64,000 nt of DNA from Ceriagrion tenellum. Lineage: Eukaryota > Arthropoda > Insecta > Odonata > Coenagrionidae. Each line of letters begins with the position of its first letter. Position 1 is the first letter of the stretch. The notes under the pieces were generated by a model, which worked only from the letters and a program-made list of their open reading frames with translations, was not told where the DNA came from and did no database searches. The position numbers and the translations under genes were made by a program. The stretch lies in contig CAUJGU010000330.1 in NCBI GenBank assembly GCA_963169105.1, positions 1 to 64,000 on the forward strand. Direction: 5' to 3'. Positions 22,446 through 34,195 of this stretch are shown here, in pieces.

Positions 22446-23689
22446 CCCAAGGAGGATTGAGAAATCACATTGACGTCATCATGATGTAATCACAGGGTCA
22501 CAGTGCAAAAGTCACCATCACATGGTCTACAAAATTGTATTACAAAATTATGTCCTTTTTGACTCAATTTGAAATCATTTTGACTTGAATTGACCTCGGT
22601 CATGTTGACATAAGAATGATTCCTTTAGACTCTTGTGATTGTTAGACTTTTGTCTTTGTATTGGTGTAATGCCTGGGAAAGGTGGAAGGGGTAGTTGGGT
22701 AAGCAACAGCTGGAATTAGTAAATGCAGTTAATATTTACATTTGGAAAATTTGCAATACCAGCATTTCGTTAGGTGCCACAGTTCATATTTGAGCTACGT
22801 GTTAATGTTGCGCAAAATTTAAAATGCCATTAATCGCTTTCTGAGTTGCATTTGAACTGCAAATAGGCATAAGTTATAATGGTTAAGTGATATATGTGAC
22901 CAGATTGCTCCATAGGAGCAAAAAAACATGGTTTTTTGGAAGTCGAACTGCAGACATGACGGTGATTTCAATGTAACATCTCAGTGACGCCATAAACCTT
23001 ACTTGATATTTTTTCATGAGAAACCGTCAGAATGGTGAGAAATCATCTGTTTCTTTGCCAATAATGACCATTTAAGAATCTGTGACGGTAAATTTTTGAA
23101 GGTCAAATGTTTGGTCAATCTTAGTCAATCAGAGTCAACAACAAACTCATGACCGAAGACTGACCTTTTGCACATCATATTGGTATCAAAATAAAGTCAT
23201 CAAGACTTCCCTTCTTCCTTGGATATGCCCCAGCGTAAAAATAATCGTTACGATTAATTTTATCTCCTACAAATAATGAGGTCACCTAACGTTCTCGAGA
23301 GGGCAAAAAAAGAGAAAAATTTAAAAAAATTGATGATAAAACGTTCTTCTGTTTCAGTTAAATGATTTGGGTTCTTAAAAAAAGACTTTTATAAAACACT
23401 GCAATTTACTTTTATATCGGGAAAAGCCGAGGAGTTTCAATAAGCAACGTGTTTTGCAATATAAATTAAGTGAGAAATACAAATATGGAAATCACTTACG
23501 CCTTAAACGAGAGTGATTGTAGGGATTTATATTATTTTATTCTTCGCTGCAAACTTTTATTGCAAGAGAATTGTTAAAAATATTGTTTCAATTTAAAATA
23601 TGTAGAGAAACGATTGATAGGTACTAATAAATACTCTTCAGAGTTAAACCATTCTCAAGTCAGTGGAGCCATTTCTTCATAGGATTTAT
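22446..23689. other. Intron sequence between the two duplicated blocks
   Basis: AT-rich with several TGAC/GTCA motifs (including tgacgtca near 22473). No gene or repeat was recognised. Confidence 0.45.
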
Positions 23690-26457
23690 GGCAGTCAAAA
23701 AAGCTATTTACTTGGATGTATCACTTAAGGTTTATTTGTTTACATTTGGTTACGCTATGTCATTCATAAGTTAACTATAAAAAAAGAGCAAGTCATTGCT
23801 GTTGAGGGAAACTACCAACAAGTTGCATTTTGCTTAAAAGATTGCTAGAGTGAGTCATAATAAACAGTTTTTAAGCCGGTAGATATATGGTAAACAGTAA
23901 AAGGTTAAGAACTGTATTCGTGTTTAGTACTGCCTTGGTTTTTTTATGATATGTTAATCTGATTTGACCTCAGGTCAATTTAATATTCCCTGTAATAAGC
24001 AAGCATTCAGCACTTAGCCTTTATAGTGTTGCAATGTGACAAAAGTACCCGATTAATTTATTCAAAGGTTTATTGCGAAATAAGTGCACTAAAAATTTGT
24101 TGTAATTGTCAAAATAATGAACGCAAAGACATCTGTTAACAAAAGATGGGGTTTTACGTCATAATTGGCTATGATATTGATCCACTGTATAAAATATAAG
24201 AGTCCAATCGTATATCGTTATAATTTTCTGGCTACGTAAGTTTACTTGAAACTAGAAAGAGACATTTAAGATATGAAAAGTAACTGCATTACTTTTTATG
24301 TGTCTTACGATATTTTAATGATATTCAGCAGTTAGAAAAAGAGTAGCATTTTCATGTCATTTGCATTGCTGATTGTACTTAATTTTATGTATTACTCCCT
24401 CGTTACCTAATTGGATAAACTTGTTTTTCGTACGCGTTTTATTTTTTATAATTCGTTACACTATGAAAAATTATATCGTATCTTCAATCAAAATTGAAAC
24501 CTTAGAAACATGTCTATTTTTGTCCTGCCAATGAAAATATCTTCAAATAAAAGCACAAATAACCGAATACAGTTGATTATAATATCGTCTCTAATGAGAC
24601 TTTAGAATATATTTTTTCATCCTCGCCGTAAGCCTTGGGAAAATGAAATAAACTTGTGCTTGGGCATTGATATGCATATATAACTACAACATTCCACCAT
24701 TTAACTTTCAAGGCGACATATTTTCTATCTTCCTCGGTTCTTGCCTAATGAATATAATACAGAGACATTTGAATATTTTTCCGCTCAGCAAAACAAAAAT
24801 ATTGCTTATGCCATTTGCTGATTGGTGTATTAAGAAGCTTAAGAGGCAGAGATATTATCTCTGAAAACGTGGCTTACTACGCAAAACGTAAGTATGAAGA
24901 ATTTTCCAAAAATGATGCCTGATATGTCTCGGCACTGAGGAGACTATACTTTTTCCTCATGTTATCGTTTTATTATAACCGAATGACTAAACTTTCATTA
25001 CGTAAGCATACATTCAATTCACATATATTTGAGAGCCTAGTATCGAACAAATTGTCATCAAAATGAGTACGCAGCACAACATTATAGTAGACATATTACT
25101 TTAAAGGTTATAATCCTTTAAAAATTGATCTTTTTGGCAAATAACTGATAAACCTACCAATTTTTGAATGATATTACAGTCTTGGACGAAGGACATTCCA
25201 TTGACCATGGTTCGTATTATTTCAAAGTGAATCTTTAAAAATATGATACAGTTTTCACTTTGTGTTTTTAATTATGTGAATGGTAGTAAAAATTAATAAT
25301 AAAACAATAAAAAGACTTGATTAAATGCAATAAGAAGATATAGAAATGAGCTTTTTTGTAAAAATAATATTTCGGTCCAACTGTTATTTTAGCAATCGAT
25401 AAAAATGATTTATATCTTTGTAAGTTTCCAGTAATTTAGTAGAAAACTTTCTACAAAAAATTAAGTTTAGGTTTACTTTAAATGCCCTAAGTAATTTTTA
25501 TTTAAATTAAGACCGTTTTAAAGTTCTCCCGAAAGAAATATGCGTTGCTTTTTAAAGAATTTCATAACAAGAATCCACTTAATTAATGGTTCACCAACAG
25601 AGAAAATATATTAATTTTATGTTTCATGGAATGGAGGAATATTTAAGAAGAGTTTTCTCAGTCAATAAAAATCTTGAGAACACCAAACCGACACAGTTAC
25701 ATTTTGAATTTCTCTGCTCAAATAATGTGTGGCGAGGATAGTAACAGAGGAAAAAGTCTTTCAAATTGTTTGTTAGTCGAACGTGAATCACTCAATGAAA
25801 CGCTGATTTCTTTAAGCAGACCGTGGCATAAAAGAAATTAAATTTATGTCCGAAAAATTAAGAACAACGTCCTATACCTAATTTTCAGTGAGATAACGAA
25901 CATAAATACATAAACGTTGATTGAATTTCCTTCAAAACTGCTACTTATGATTTATCGAAACGTGTTGAGTGCGACGCATTTAGATACGATGCGTCAAATT
26001 GTTAATCCGAAAGTATCAAGTGTGTTATTGTGAGAGTTGTTTCTTCACAACTCATAGTATTCAAAGTGAATGAGGACGCCATAGAAGCTGAACAAATAAA
26101 TGGATTTTTCGTGAAATGGATAGAACCGGTTTTGAACACCAGTCAAAGTGTGCCTTAATGTAGGGTTAATTAAGGAACTGACGAAATGTTCTTTGTAACA
26201 AGTAATAATGTCCAACTTCATCACAAGTTATCGTTCACAAGGTCAAGCCAGAGGTAGTCAAACTGACAACTAACTTGAATCGCGAAAAAAGCATAAAAAA
26301 TTATCGTCTAGAGCTGTTTAAGGAGTTGTTCTTCCAATCAATGACCAACCAAGTATTGATAACATTGAGAAAATCCTCTGATATTTTGCAACTCATATCT
26401 GCCACGGGTAAAAGATATAACATACTCATCAGTGAGAGGATATCACAGTGAAATTAT
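23690..26457. repeat. Intronic direct duplication, copy Y
   Basis: This is the shorter partner of 18290-22445. Matching blocks run in the same order from cttggatgtatcac to the gtgagaggatatcacagtgaaatta end. It lacks the long-inverted-repeat and RTE insertions seen in X. Its own diverged S segment lies at about 25500-25850. No open frame is shared between X and Y, so the block looks non-coding. Confidence 0.8.
25500..25850 (+). repeat. Diverged copy of repeat segment S
   Basis: Landmarks gttctcccgaaagaaatatgc, ggttcaccaa-agaga, catgga-tgg-gaatatttaag and gaccgtggca follow the order of S at 9320-9640. This is the oldest-looking of the four S-related copies in the window. Confidence 0.55.
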
Positions 26458-27772
26458 GGGCCAGAGTAAAAACAATTGTCATTATTTTAAAAAAATTGTA
26501 GTGTAAATGGCATAATACCATTCTTTCGCCCTAAAAAATGTAATTTAATGACTTAACAAACCAGTCAGAATCCATAAAACGCACTTGGTCAGAGAGTACG
26601 CCTTGTTGAATGATAATGTTTTGATATTTTGCAACTTTGTGAAATAAAAAATCCTTTAATACACAATATCAAGGAAAACAATTTAGTCATTGACATTCTA
26701 TTTACACACAATAAATAATGGACAAATTATGGCCTAATTGCCAGTGTAAACATCACAGTATTATATTTATGTATGCATAATTTTATTAATTTGTTTCAGA
26801 GTTGAATATTAGATTCATTTATGACATGGAGGGATTTGCTGAATTTTTTGCGATGAAGTTTTAAACGCATCGCAAAAATTATTTGTGTGAAATACTTATT
26901 TATATTAACTTTATCTAACAATAACACAATAATATTTAAAAAGTTCGCTTTTCAAGGGACAAACACACAGTATTTTCGTAAATGCGAAAAGACAATAGGA
27001 ATGGACAAAATAAAAAGATTATGTAAACTCTAAAAAGTCCTCTCGTGTTTGCTTTTATTTATGCAATTTTAATTCATGTATAATGTAAGTGAAAGAGATT
27101 AAAGAAAACTATGAGAAGTTATTTGCTTATCCACTGTGAATATGGAACTGAAATTAAAGTATATTGTATTTGAGCAAAAAATTACAACGTTGAAAGTGTT
27201 ATTTTGGTAAAATAAAGTAATCGAAAGAACAATTTAAAGACCAAATCTAGCCTACTATGGAGGCAAGTAAAATCATCAATAAAACAATGAGAACGGCGTG
27301 TCTTGTGAATATTCCCAATTACTCTAATAGTTATAAAAAGTTGAGAAAATTATGTATCAGCCGATGATATGAAAACGTGCAATGCCTAAAAACATTGAGT
27401 CATGTGACGCAGAGTTTAAAAAAAATATAAAATATGGATTTTTTTACATTACTATATAACCTTGTCGATGCCAAATTACTATTTCCTCATACTTGCAAAA
27501 TATATCACCAAAAATTCGTTTTAGCCATGTATTTCCATTCGTTAATGAAATTTTTATCACTGCACAATATTATTGAAAGAAAACGCTATAAGTACTTGCC
27601 TACTGCTTTTTATGTAAACTGGCATGAAAATTGTTGCAAATTAATATTGCTTACAATCTCATGAAATAAGAAAATATAATCTGGCTTATAGAGACTACTA
27701 TTTGTGGAAGAAGTCTAGCATGTTACTGAGGCCGAGGCAAGAACAGTTACAACAGAAATGAGAGTGGCCTAC
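26458..27772. other. Intron sequence, AT-rich, no gene
   Basis: A 76-codon plus-strand frame at 27434-27664 is open but unrecognised and probably fortuitous. No repeats or RNA genes were seen. Confidence 0.45.
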
Positions 27773-27961
27773 CTTTTGAATATTGCCTCGTCCCTCAAAA
27801 GCGTCCTTTTGCTGAGAACTTCGTTAGTAGCTAGAACCGGAAAAGGAGTAGACCTTCTTGAAATCACCGGTTTACTTCCTTTTCACTGTTGAAAGGTTGA
27901 AGATTCCTCCTCTTTCGTTTAGTGCCAAAGAATATATCTCCAAGTCGTCAAACGTTGTAAA
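27773..27961 (-). other. Inferred untranslated leader exon 2
   Basis: On the minus strand a pyrimidine-rich acceptor (CTATCCTCTCCTTCAG) ends at 27962, and AAAAG-GTAGGC forms a donor after 27773. The 189 bases between are less AT-rich than the surrounding intron and contain no ATG in any frame. A non-coding exon 2 of the downstream minus-strand gene explains all three observations. No other gene on this strand is available to own it. Confidence 0.55.
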
Positions 27962-28255
27962 CTGAAGGAGAGGATAGCATATTACGTTTGAGTTCACCAT
28001 ACAATGGGTATGGAATTAAAACAAATCCAAGTAAATATCTTACATTCGAATGATATTATGATACGTCAATGTGTTTTGTTTAGACAATAAGTTCTTTCAG
28101 ACGCAGATACACCAAATATTCGTATTGTTCTGTATATTCCATTTGTCATGCAGTTCGATTCTACTGAAGTGCTCTTCTCCCAAGCATTCCATTACTGAGC
28201 ATTAATTTTTGATCTTTCATCTAATGAAATATAAAAATAAGAAAATGGTTCGTAC

Positions 28256-28422
28256 CGTGTGAGTAGAGAATGTCCTCCTTTGCTGGCGTGGACTTCTTGA
28301 GAGCGAAGTATGGAGTCGTCTGAGATGATCTGCTGCTGGCTGAGAATGGCTGAGTGGTCAGAGTTTTCTCTCCTGTCCTGTTCTTCCTTGGTGTTCGAGT
28401 CTAGTCGATGATTTGAATGTCT
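28256..28422 (-). other. Inferred untranslated leader exon 1
   Basis: Transcription would begin near A at 28422 (TCAGAC, an initiator-like sequence), 26 bases past a TATA-like box. The exon is about 167 bases, A/G-rich on the minus strand, has no ATG in any frame, and ends at a CACACG-GTACGA donor (intron begins at 28255). Exons 1 and 2 plus the start of exon 3 give about 499 leader bases with no AUG, where about eight would be expected by chance. Confidence 0.55.
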
Positions 28423-28440
28423 GACTTCTCGAGCGCCGCC

Positions 28441-28449
28441 TTTTTATGT
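28441..28449 (-). promoter_or_regulatory. TATA-like box (ACATAAAAA) of the minus-strand gene
   Basis: ACATAAAAAGG on the minus strand lies 25-30 bases upstream of the initiator-like TCAGAC around 28422. The flanks are GC-rich, as is common at focused arthropod promoters. Confidence 0.5.
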
Positions 28450-28494
28450 GAGCCGTTTGGCTGATAACGGAGCAGGAGGAGGGGGACCTTACTT

Positions 28495-28570
28495 TTCCTT
28501 GTATAGCGTTTGATCAATGAAAAACCTACCTTAATTTCTTTGTATAGCTTTCGGCCAATGAAATACCTTC
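28495..28570. promoter_or_regulatory. Imperfect tandem promoter repeat with CCAAT motif
   Basis: Two copies of a 36-38 base unit (ttccttgtatag...caatgaaa...acctt at 28495-28532 and tttctttgtatag...ccaatgaaa-tacctt at 28535-28570) lie between the TATA box and the heat-shock element. The second contains a perfect CCAAT (28555-28559), i.e. ATTGG toward the minus-strand gene. They may be duplicated factor-binding sites. Confidence 0.5.
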
Positions 28571-28612
28571 GCACTGGTCACAGTGGAGTGAGAATGGCAG
28601 GTGAGCTGCGCA

Positions 28613-28630
28613 TTCGAGAAACTTCTAGAA
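28613..28630. promoter_or_regulatory. Perfect four-unit heat-shock element
   Basis: TTCgaGAAacTTCtaGAA is four contiguous alternating nTTCn/nGAAn units with no mismatch, the binding site of trimeric heat-shock factor. It lies about 190-210 bases upstream of the inferred minus-strand start site and also two bases upstream of a TATATAA box on the plus strand. It could therefore serve either direction. A perfect 4-unit element is rare by chance (12 fixed bases) and its position supports function. Confidence 0.75.
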
Positions 28631-28631
28631 T

Positions 28632-28638
28632 TATATAA
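28632..28638 (+). promoter_or_regulatory. TATATAA box on the plus strand beside the heat-shock element
   Basis: TATATAA follows the heat-shock element by one base. This would suit a compact heat-inducible promoter firing to the right, but I find no convincing exon or ORF downstream in the next 1.5 kb. It may be a divergent or unstable transcript start, or chance. Confidence 0.35.
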
Positions 28639-28639
28639 G

Positions 28640-30338
28640 GAACAGCGACTTATCGGAAGATGACGCAACCCGTTCAAGAATATCCTCATCCAATTTCCTC
28701 AACTCACCCTCTTCTCAGCTCGGTGTGTCCTTATCAGCAACGCACAGCCAATGCGCCACCAACTGTTATCCTGCGCGAAAAACTTCCTTATCTCGATGAA
28801 AGAGTAAGGAAAAGCTTAGGAATTGGAAGGCTAGCCTAAAATAATGCGTACGTACGGCGTTCATGAATAGGTTCAAAATTGGTTATTGGTCTTTATCTGA
28901 GCAAATACGTATCAGTTTATGTTCTCATTTAGTATATACTAGCATTAATTGTTTCGTCCCAGTATGAGAACAGTCTCTATATCTACTTGGAGGTCGGTCA
29001 ACAATATGTTACTAAATGCCTTTAGCAGTCACTCGTCTCCCCACGGATATTGTCCATTTGGCAGTTTGATACGCACATTCAGACCAAAGTTGTGCCTTAT
29101 CTTCCATTAAGCACAATACACGTGATGTACTTTTTAACTGTGCCTATGAAATAATTGCAGTTACACATGTCATAACAATCAAACATCATTAATATTTCAT
29201 TAATTTGGCACCAGATGCATTTCAGAATAGAGCAAAAAGTCGAGGCGAGCGGCTGGTAAATGAAGTATGGTTTATTAAATCATTAACATTACGTTTATTA
29301 TGGGAAAATAAAGTATATCTTATGATCTTTACATCAATACTAGTCCTTATGAGAATTTTAATGTTATTTGTCAAGAGTATATGGCTCTTAAATCAAATAG
29401 AAACATATTACGATGAAATATCCTCATAACTTCACATAATTTAAATTTAACTTATTTCGTTGATTGTGCATTCTTATTCAGTAAGAGTTTTATGAACACT
29501 AATTTGACTATTTTAGAATGAGAGTGGAGAGAAATATGTAAACGTTCACTATTAATTGAGACATGACGTCAAATAGGAGCTTAACAAAGATTATTTTTCA
29601 TATATGATGACATACTGTGAGTAGTGTATCGTCCCTCGTGGAAAGCTAAGTACATCTGTTCATCCGAACAACATATTAATCTTCCAAGAGGCTGTTATCA
29701 TTTCAAGAAGACGGATTACAGTTAACGGTAATGTGAAATAAGTCTTTAGAAATTGATTAAATCATATTTTGATGAGAAATCCACATTCCCTCGATATTAT
29801 TTATAGTAAAATTCCTTCTCTGATTGTGCATTTTCCTGACAAAAATTGAACTCTGAAGAATAACAAAATCATTTCGAAAGTGTTTTTGAGAGTCAAAAGC
29901 AAAATAGCATGATAAAATTACACATGTTTCTTATTTGGAGATGAATTATCATATTCTTTGTGGTTTGTTAACCATACTAAGCGTACAATATCGTTCCTCT
30001 TTGGAAAGTTTAATATGCCACAGAACTGTCCAAAAATATTCGTCTCAGTGATTCAGTTCGCGTTACAAGAAAAGAGAGTATATATATATAGTTACTTTCT
30101 AAAAATGAAGGATCTTCGCCTGCTTGCGCGTTTTCTGTTAATAAAGTGAACTCTGAAGGAGAATTACCTTTTTAAAAGAGTATTGAAGGGATGTATGCTT
30201 ATTTTAGTTAGTAAAAGAAACCAAAATCTCCGTTTATAGCTGCTTATAGATTAAGGTTAAGATTTAAAAGCCACACTCAGCGTAAATTATTGCAACCATT
30301 TGGGGTGATTATATAAATATCGCAGTTATAAGCTAAAA
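28640..30338. other. No gene recognised
   Basis: Short frames at 29205-29429 and 29958-30149 encode Leu/Ile-rich peptides without known domains. A GTGTGT donor-like string near 28722 and a CCAAT at 28748 are isolated. A small TA run lies near 30079. Confidence 0.45.
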
Positions 30339-30760
30339 TTGGGTTTAATCTTTTCAAATACCAAAAACTGTGTGATTTACCGTCACTGGATGGTCAAATA
30401 TGTGGTCTACGCTGCTGCCAAAATAATGGCCAACTTCCAAAAGTCCACCTCTTGGGAGGACGAAGTGGCAGAACGGCTTGAACACATGAAAGCTAAGATC
30501 ACGCTGGCGAGACGGCTGGTTTCAAGGATTCAGTGTGTGATGAAATACATTACATCTGGGCAGTGTTTCACATCCAAAGTCCGGCGCATAGCACGAAGCC
30601 TCAGATTCCATTTTAGGAAGAGACACTTGTCCGATCCTAAGAACTACCGCCTTATAAGCTGCCACAAATCCGTGTATTAAGCGTTTACCATCATCTTTAG
30701 CGACCTCATCCTGCATCTGGTCCAGCCGGTTTGGGACTAAGTGTTCAAGCATAGGAGTTT
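30339..30760 (+). other. Unrecognised GC-richer open region
   Basis: Base composition rises here and both strands are open for about 75-110 codons. The plus frame reads ...SWEDEVAERLEHMKAKITLARRLVSRIQ..., a charged helical peptide, then Arg-rich sequence. I do not recognise it. It may be a piece of a mobile element. Confidence 0.3.
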
Positions 30761-32439
30761 TGTGCGGGAATTTGCGGGATGTAAGTACAACCTGCTCATT
30801 GTTAGATGAATATTAGTGTGGGCCGAATACACGTTTTGTTCAAGAGTTCAAATGGAATCGTCATAGAGCGAAAAAGGTGTTACTTGTCACCAAAATCACA
30901 GATAAAACAAATTGGAAATGAAAGTAGGTACAAAAACGCGAGTTCCACCTGTTATTTTTCTATTACTTTGCAATTGATAACAGAAAGTATCAATTATTTC
31001 GTCACACTGACGATACTTTCACATTGTTTCGGCAAAAGGATTTGTATTCCGTTCGTTGCTTTACTCGTGTGAAAAGTGACGTTGCAATATATCTTACTTT
31101 GATCACTCTTACGTAAATGTAATTTATGTTTCAAATGAGAGGAGAACCTCGACAAGGGAAGGTCTAGACGCCAGCCAGGCCTAGCGACAGCTGGAGCATG
31201 GAATTCGTTGAGCCGCTGTGCTCGACGCGCCAGAAGACACGTCGCTCTGAAAGCGAGCGTCTAGAGGAGATAAGTCGTATTCTACTCTTAAGTTTTGTTG
31301 GAGTGCGGTCGTGCTTTAGAGTTGAAGAAAGCTGGACAGTTGACAATAACGTTAAGAACGTTTGATGAAAAGGTTCATATCCCTTTATTTGGACCACCTC
31401 ATAGTTTGAAGTATCTGATTCTTCTTTCACATGCTGATGTTGTATTGTATTGCCAGCTTGTTTGATATTCCTTAGCCCTGGCTGTGGCAAGTGCAAAACG
31501 GGAAGTCAGCTCCTCTGCAGTACTTTAAGTTGTTCCTAAAAATATAACGACCATGTTTATTTTAGCATCTTTGCCAACGGACTCTCCAAAGAATCATACA
31601 CCTGTATGAAAACTCTTTACGATAAGTAGTAGTTTATTATGTAATTATGTAATATTAGTAGTTATTTATTATTATGAAATAATTTCACAGGAACAAAAAC
31701 TATAAGGAAAAACTTAAGAAGTACCCACAATACTTATCTGAAAGCAAAAACATTTATTTCACGTAATTTCCTACAAGTGCAAAATGATCTGCCGTGTGGT
31801 TGCTACATAACAATATAAAAATATATCAGTGATTAGCCGGTTAAAATCGATGGTCCTTGCCCTGTCTTTAGGAAAGTTCCAGTGAAAGAGAGAAATTTTT
31901 TTTTTGCACAGCGGCATCACATAATTGGCAAGATAGGACCAGCTAGCCAAAAAAGATTAAGATAAGTCTGAGAAGAAAAGCAAAAGAAGAGAAGAAAGAG
32001 TAAGGTGGTTCTTATGAAACTACGCTCAATCTTATTTCAGATCCTGAAACAAAAGAGACAGATACGGTAGCCAAAAATTCAGACAAATATTTTCATATAA
32101 GGTTCGGATCACACTCTGGGAGTCAAATGAGAATAGTGCTTGCTAATACTGCTATGGTAAATGACAGGCACGGCGTATCAGATACAGCAGCGTTAGCTAT
32201 CGTCTCCAGTCTCTAACTTTGGCATAATATCTGAAACAAAAAAAGCAAAGGTTATTCACAAGAATAAAATTAAACGATCAAAATATCTTTTTCGGAGTAA
32301 CTAGAAGAGTGAGCAATTATATATAGCGGACGTATATCCTTAAGGCCTGTACTTCAATAAGCGCTCAGATGACACACTTGTATTTGAAGCAAAAGGCTTA
32401 AAAATATAAAAATCTCAAGAATCAGGAGCAAATTTCAGT
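30761..32439. other. No gene recognised
   Basis: Frames at 30806-31072 (plus) and 31496-31164 (minus) are open for 88 and 110 codons but have no family features. The rest is AT-rich. Confidence 0.4.
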
Positions 32440-33600
32440 AATTCAGATGCCAGGTTCCGTCTACCTCTTTCACACAGTACCTTTAACAAAAACTTCCAAG
32501 GATATTACTTCTAGTATCCTTGATGCAGCTAACGCTATATGTATCAACCTATCTAACGTACGATTCGTTGAAAGTGACAGCAGGAATACTTATACTGGCT
32601 GGAAAAGTGGTGTCGTTAGAGTTTTAGACATATTCCTGAAACAGTGGTCTGTCTTTCACACGTTTATCAACTCACTTTTAGTCACTTAGTTGAAAAACTG
32701 AAGGACCAAAATGTTTTTAGGGTCTAATAGCTACAGTCTAAAACATTGTGAGAAACTATCAATGGCATCCTGAAAACTGAGAGCAATTCTCCTGAAATCA
32801 ACTACCAAATTCTCAGTAAAGATTCATCGTACCTGTTTTAGATCCGTAAGGCTATCAGCTCCGGGACCTGTCATCAAGATCTTGCAATTCATGAACCAGG
32901 GCCCCTGATTCACTCTTGTTGGTTGACTGCTACTAATAGGTATCTTAAACTTTTTACTACTTCCACTTTTTACATCTTCCAACATTCCATCACCCGAATT
33001 AATCCACATAACAACTTTCATACTGAATGTTAATGCACCATAGTGGTTCACTGTGAAAAAAATTCCAATGTTTGGAGATGGACCGAGACATCTATTTATA
33101 TCAATTCAGTCGTCTAGGTTTTCACCAGAACGTCTGAGGCGTGTTGTTGATACAGTCATTCAAACCAATGGATATTTCGCCCATCTAGAGGATCTTTTAG
33201 CTATAATGATCTCAGATTCGAGGGATGATGTCAGAGAACAATGGTAAAGTTATTTCTTGGAAGCGAAATGTACAAATGTAAACAAGACTGTAACACATTT
33301 CCAAATACCACAAAGTTTTCTATAAGCTACAGACTACAGAGAAAGGATTGGCTGGAATACCGTTAATCTTACCTGTCATCCTTTTCCTCCCTAAGAGTAC
33401 GGCGACGTTAGCATTAATGACTTCATCGCTATTAAAAAAATTCACTCAATTACATTTAGTAATTTTCAAACCAAACACAGGCAGTGGAGAGAACAGTAAA
33501 GGTAGTCACGGAGGCAGCTGCCAGTGTGTCTGATGCAGAGAAATGAGATGGTTTTATTCGTTCCAAGCCGAAGTAAAGACAATAATACCAACTTTCACTC
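32440..33600 (+). pseudogene. Remnant of a multicopy uncharacterised arthropod protein family
   Basis: Several plus-strand frames in series show landmarks that I recall from a high-copy, uncharacterised protein family found in many arthropods and some cnidarians: WFTVKKIPMFGDGPRHLF, then SPERLRRVVDTVIQTNGYFAH (family: VVDPVIQRN-YFAHPENLL), then an IDWN-like stretch. A different frame near 33470-33590 then gives TQAVERTVKVVTEA followed by DGFIR. The upstream frame 32447-32689 (KDITSSILDAANAI ... TYTGW) probably belongs too. Stops and frame changes show it is dead. I cannot name the family's function. Its copy number suggests association with mobile DNA. Confidence 0.55.
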
Positions 33601-33807
33601 CTTGGCTTATTCCAACATACTTAGATTTTAAGTACAGCGCCCAAGGAATGGTTGGTTGGTTGGGTATGGCGTGGGTAGAACTCGCGGTTGACGCCAGAGT
33701 TCTGCGTCGCTCCCACATACCTAGGGTGCATAGGAGCGGGCGAAGAACTGCACACTTATGAAGAGGAAAACTACGACCGTAAAATCACTTATTTTTTTTG
33801 CACATGC

Positions 33808-34135
33808 CCCACCCCTCCCCCATAAAAGAAGAGGAGGATTGGGAATCATATCTTTTTTAAAAAAAATAGACCTTAGAAAGAGGGCAAATTCCAATTTTGA
33901 AAGTAATTCGATTAAAGTATTTGATTAAGAGAAAATTATGAAAAAAAATCTTTTTTTTACGATTTTTCATTATCTGGAACGTGATGAGGGACTCATCCTT
34001 CCCCTAAAAGAATGCAGAAGGGGAATTCTATATTTTTTGGCTAAGAGGATTTAAGCAAGGCTAAAAACCAATTTTGAACCCAATCACATTACCTCATTAA
34101 AAAAACGAAAAAGTTATAATTTTGCTGCTAAAAGG
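33808..34135. repeat. Diverged tandem duplication
   Basis: Two units of roughly 170 bases share the order ccct-cccataaaag, aggggaatt-tatatttttt, aatt-ccaattttgaa and attaa-aaaa-gaaaa, the first from about 33808 and the second from about 34000. There is no coding content. Confidence 0.45.
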
Positions 34136-34195
34136 GAAATATTACATGTGCGATGTACTAGGTGACAGGAAATATAAGGTCACCAATTTTTTTAT

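Noticed and set aside
22470..22480. CRE-like tgacgtca
   Set aside because: A single eight-base match in a long intron is expected by chance and has no promoter context.
28613..30700. A classical intronless Hsp70-type gene to the right of the heat-shock element
   Set aside because: No Hsp70, small heat-shock or J-domain sequence occurs on the plus strand downstream. Only short unrecognised frames are present.
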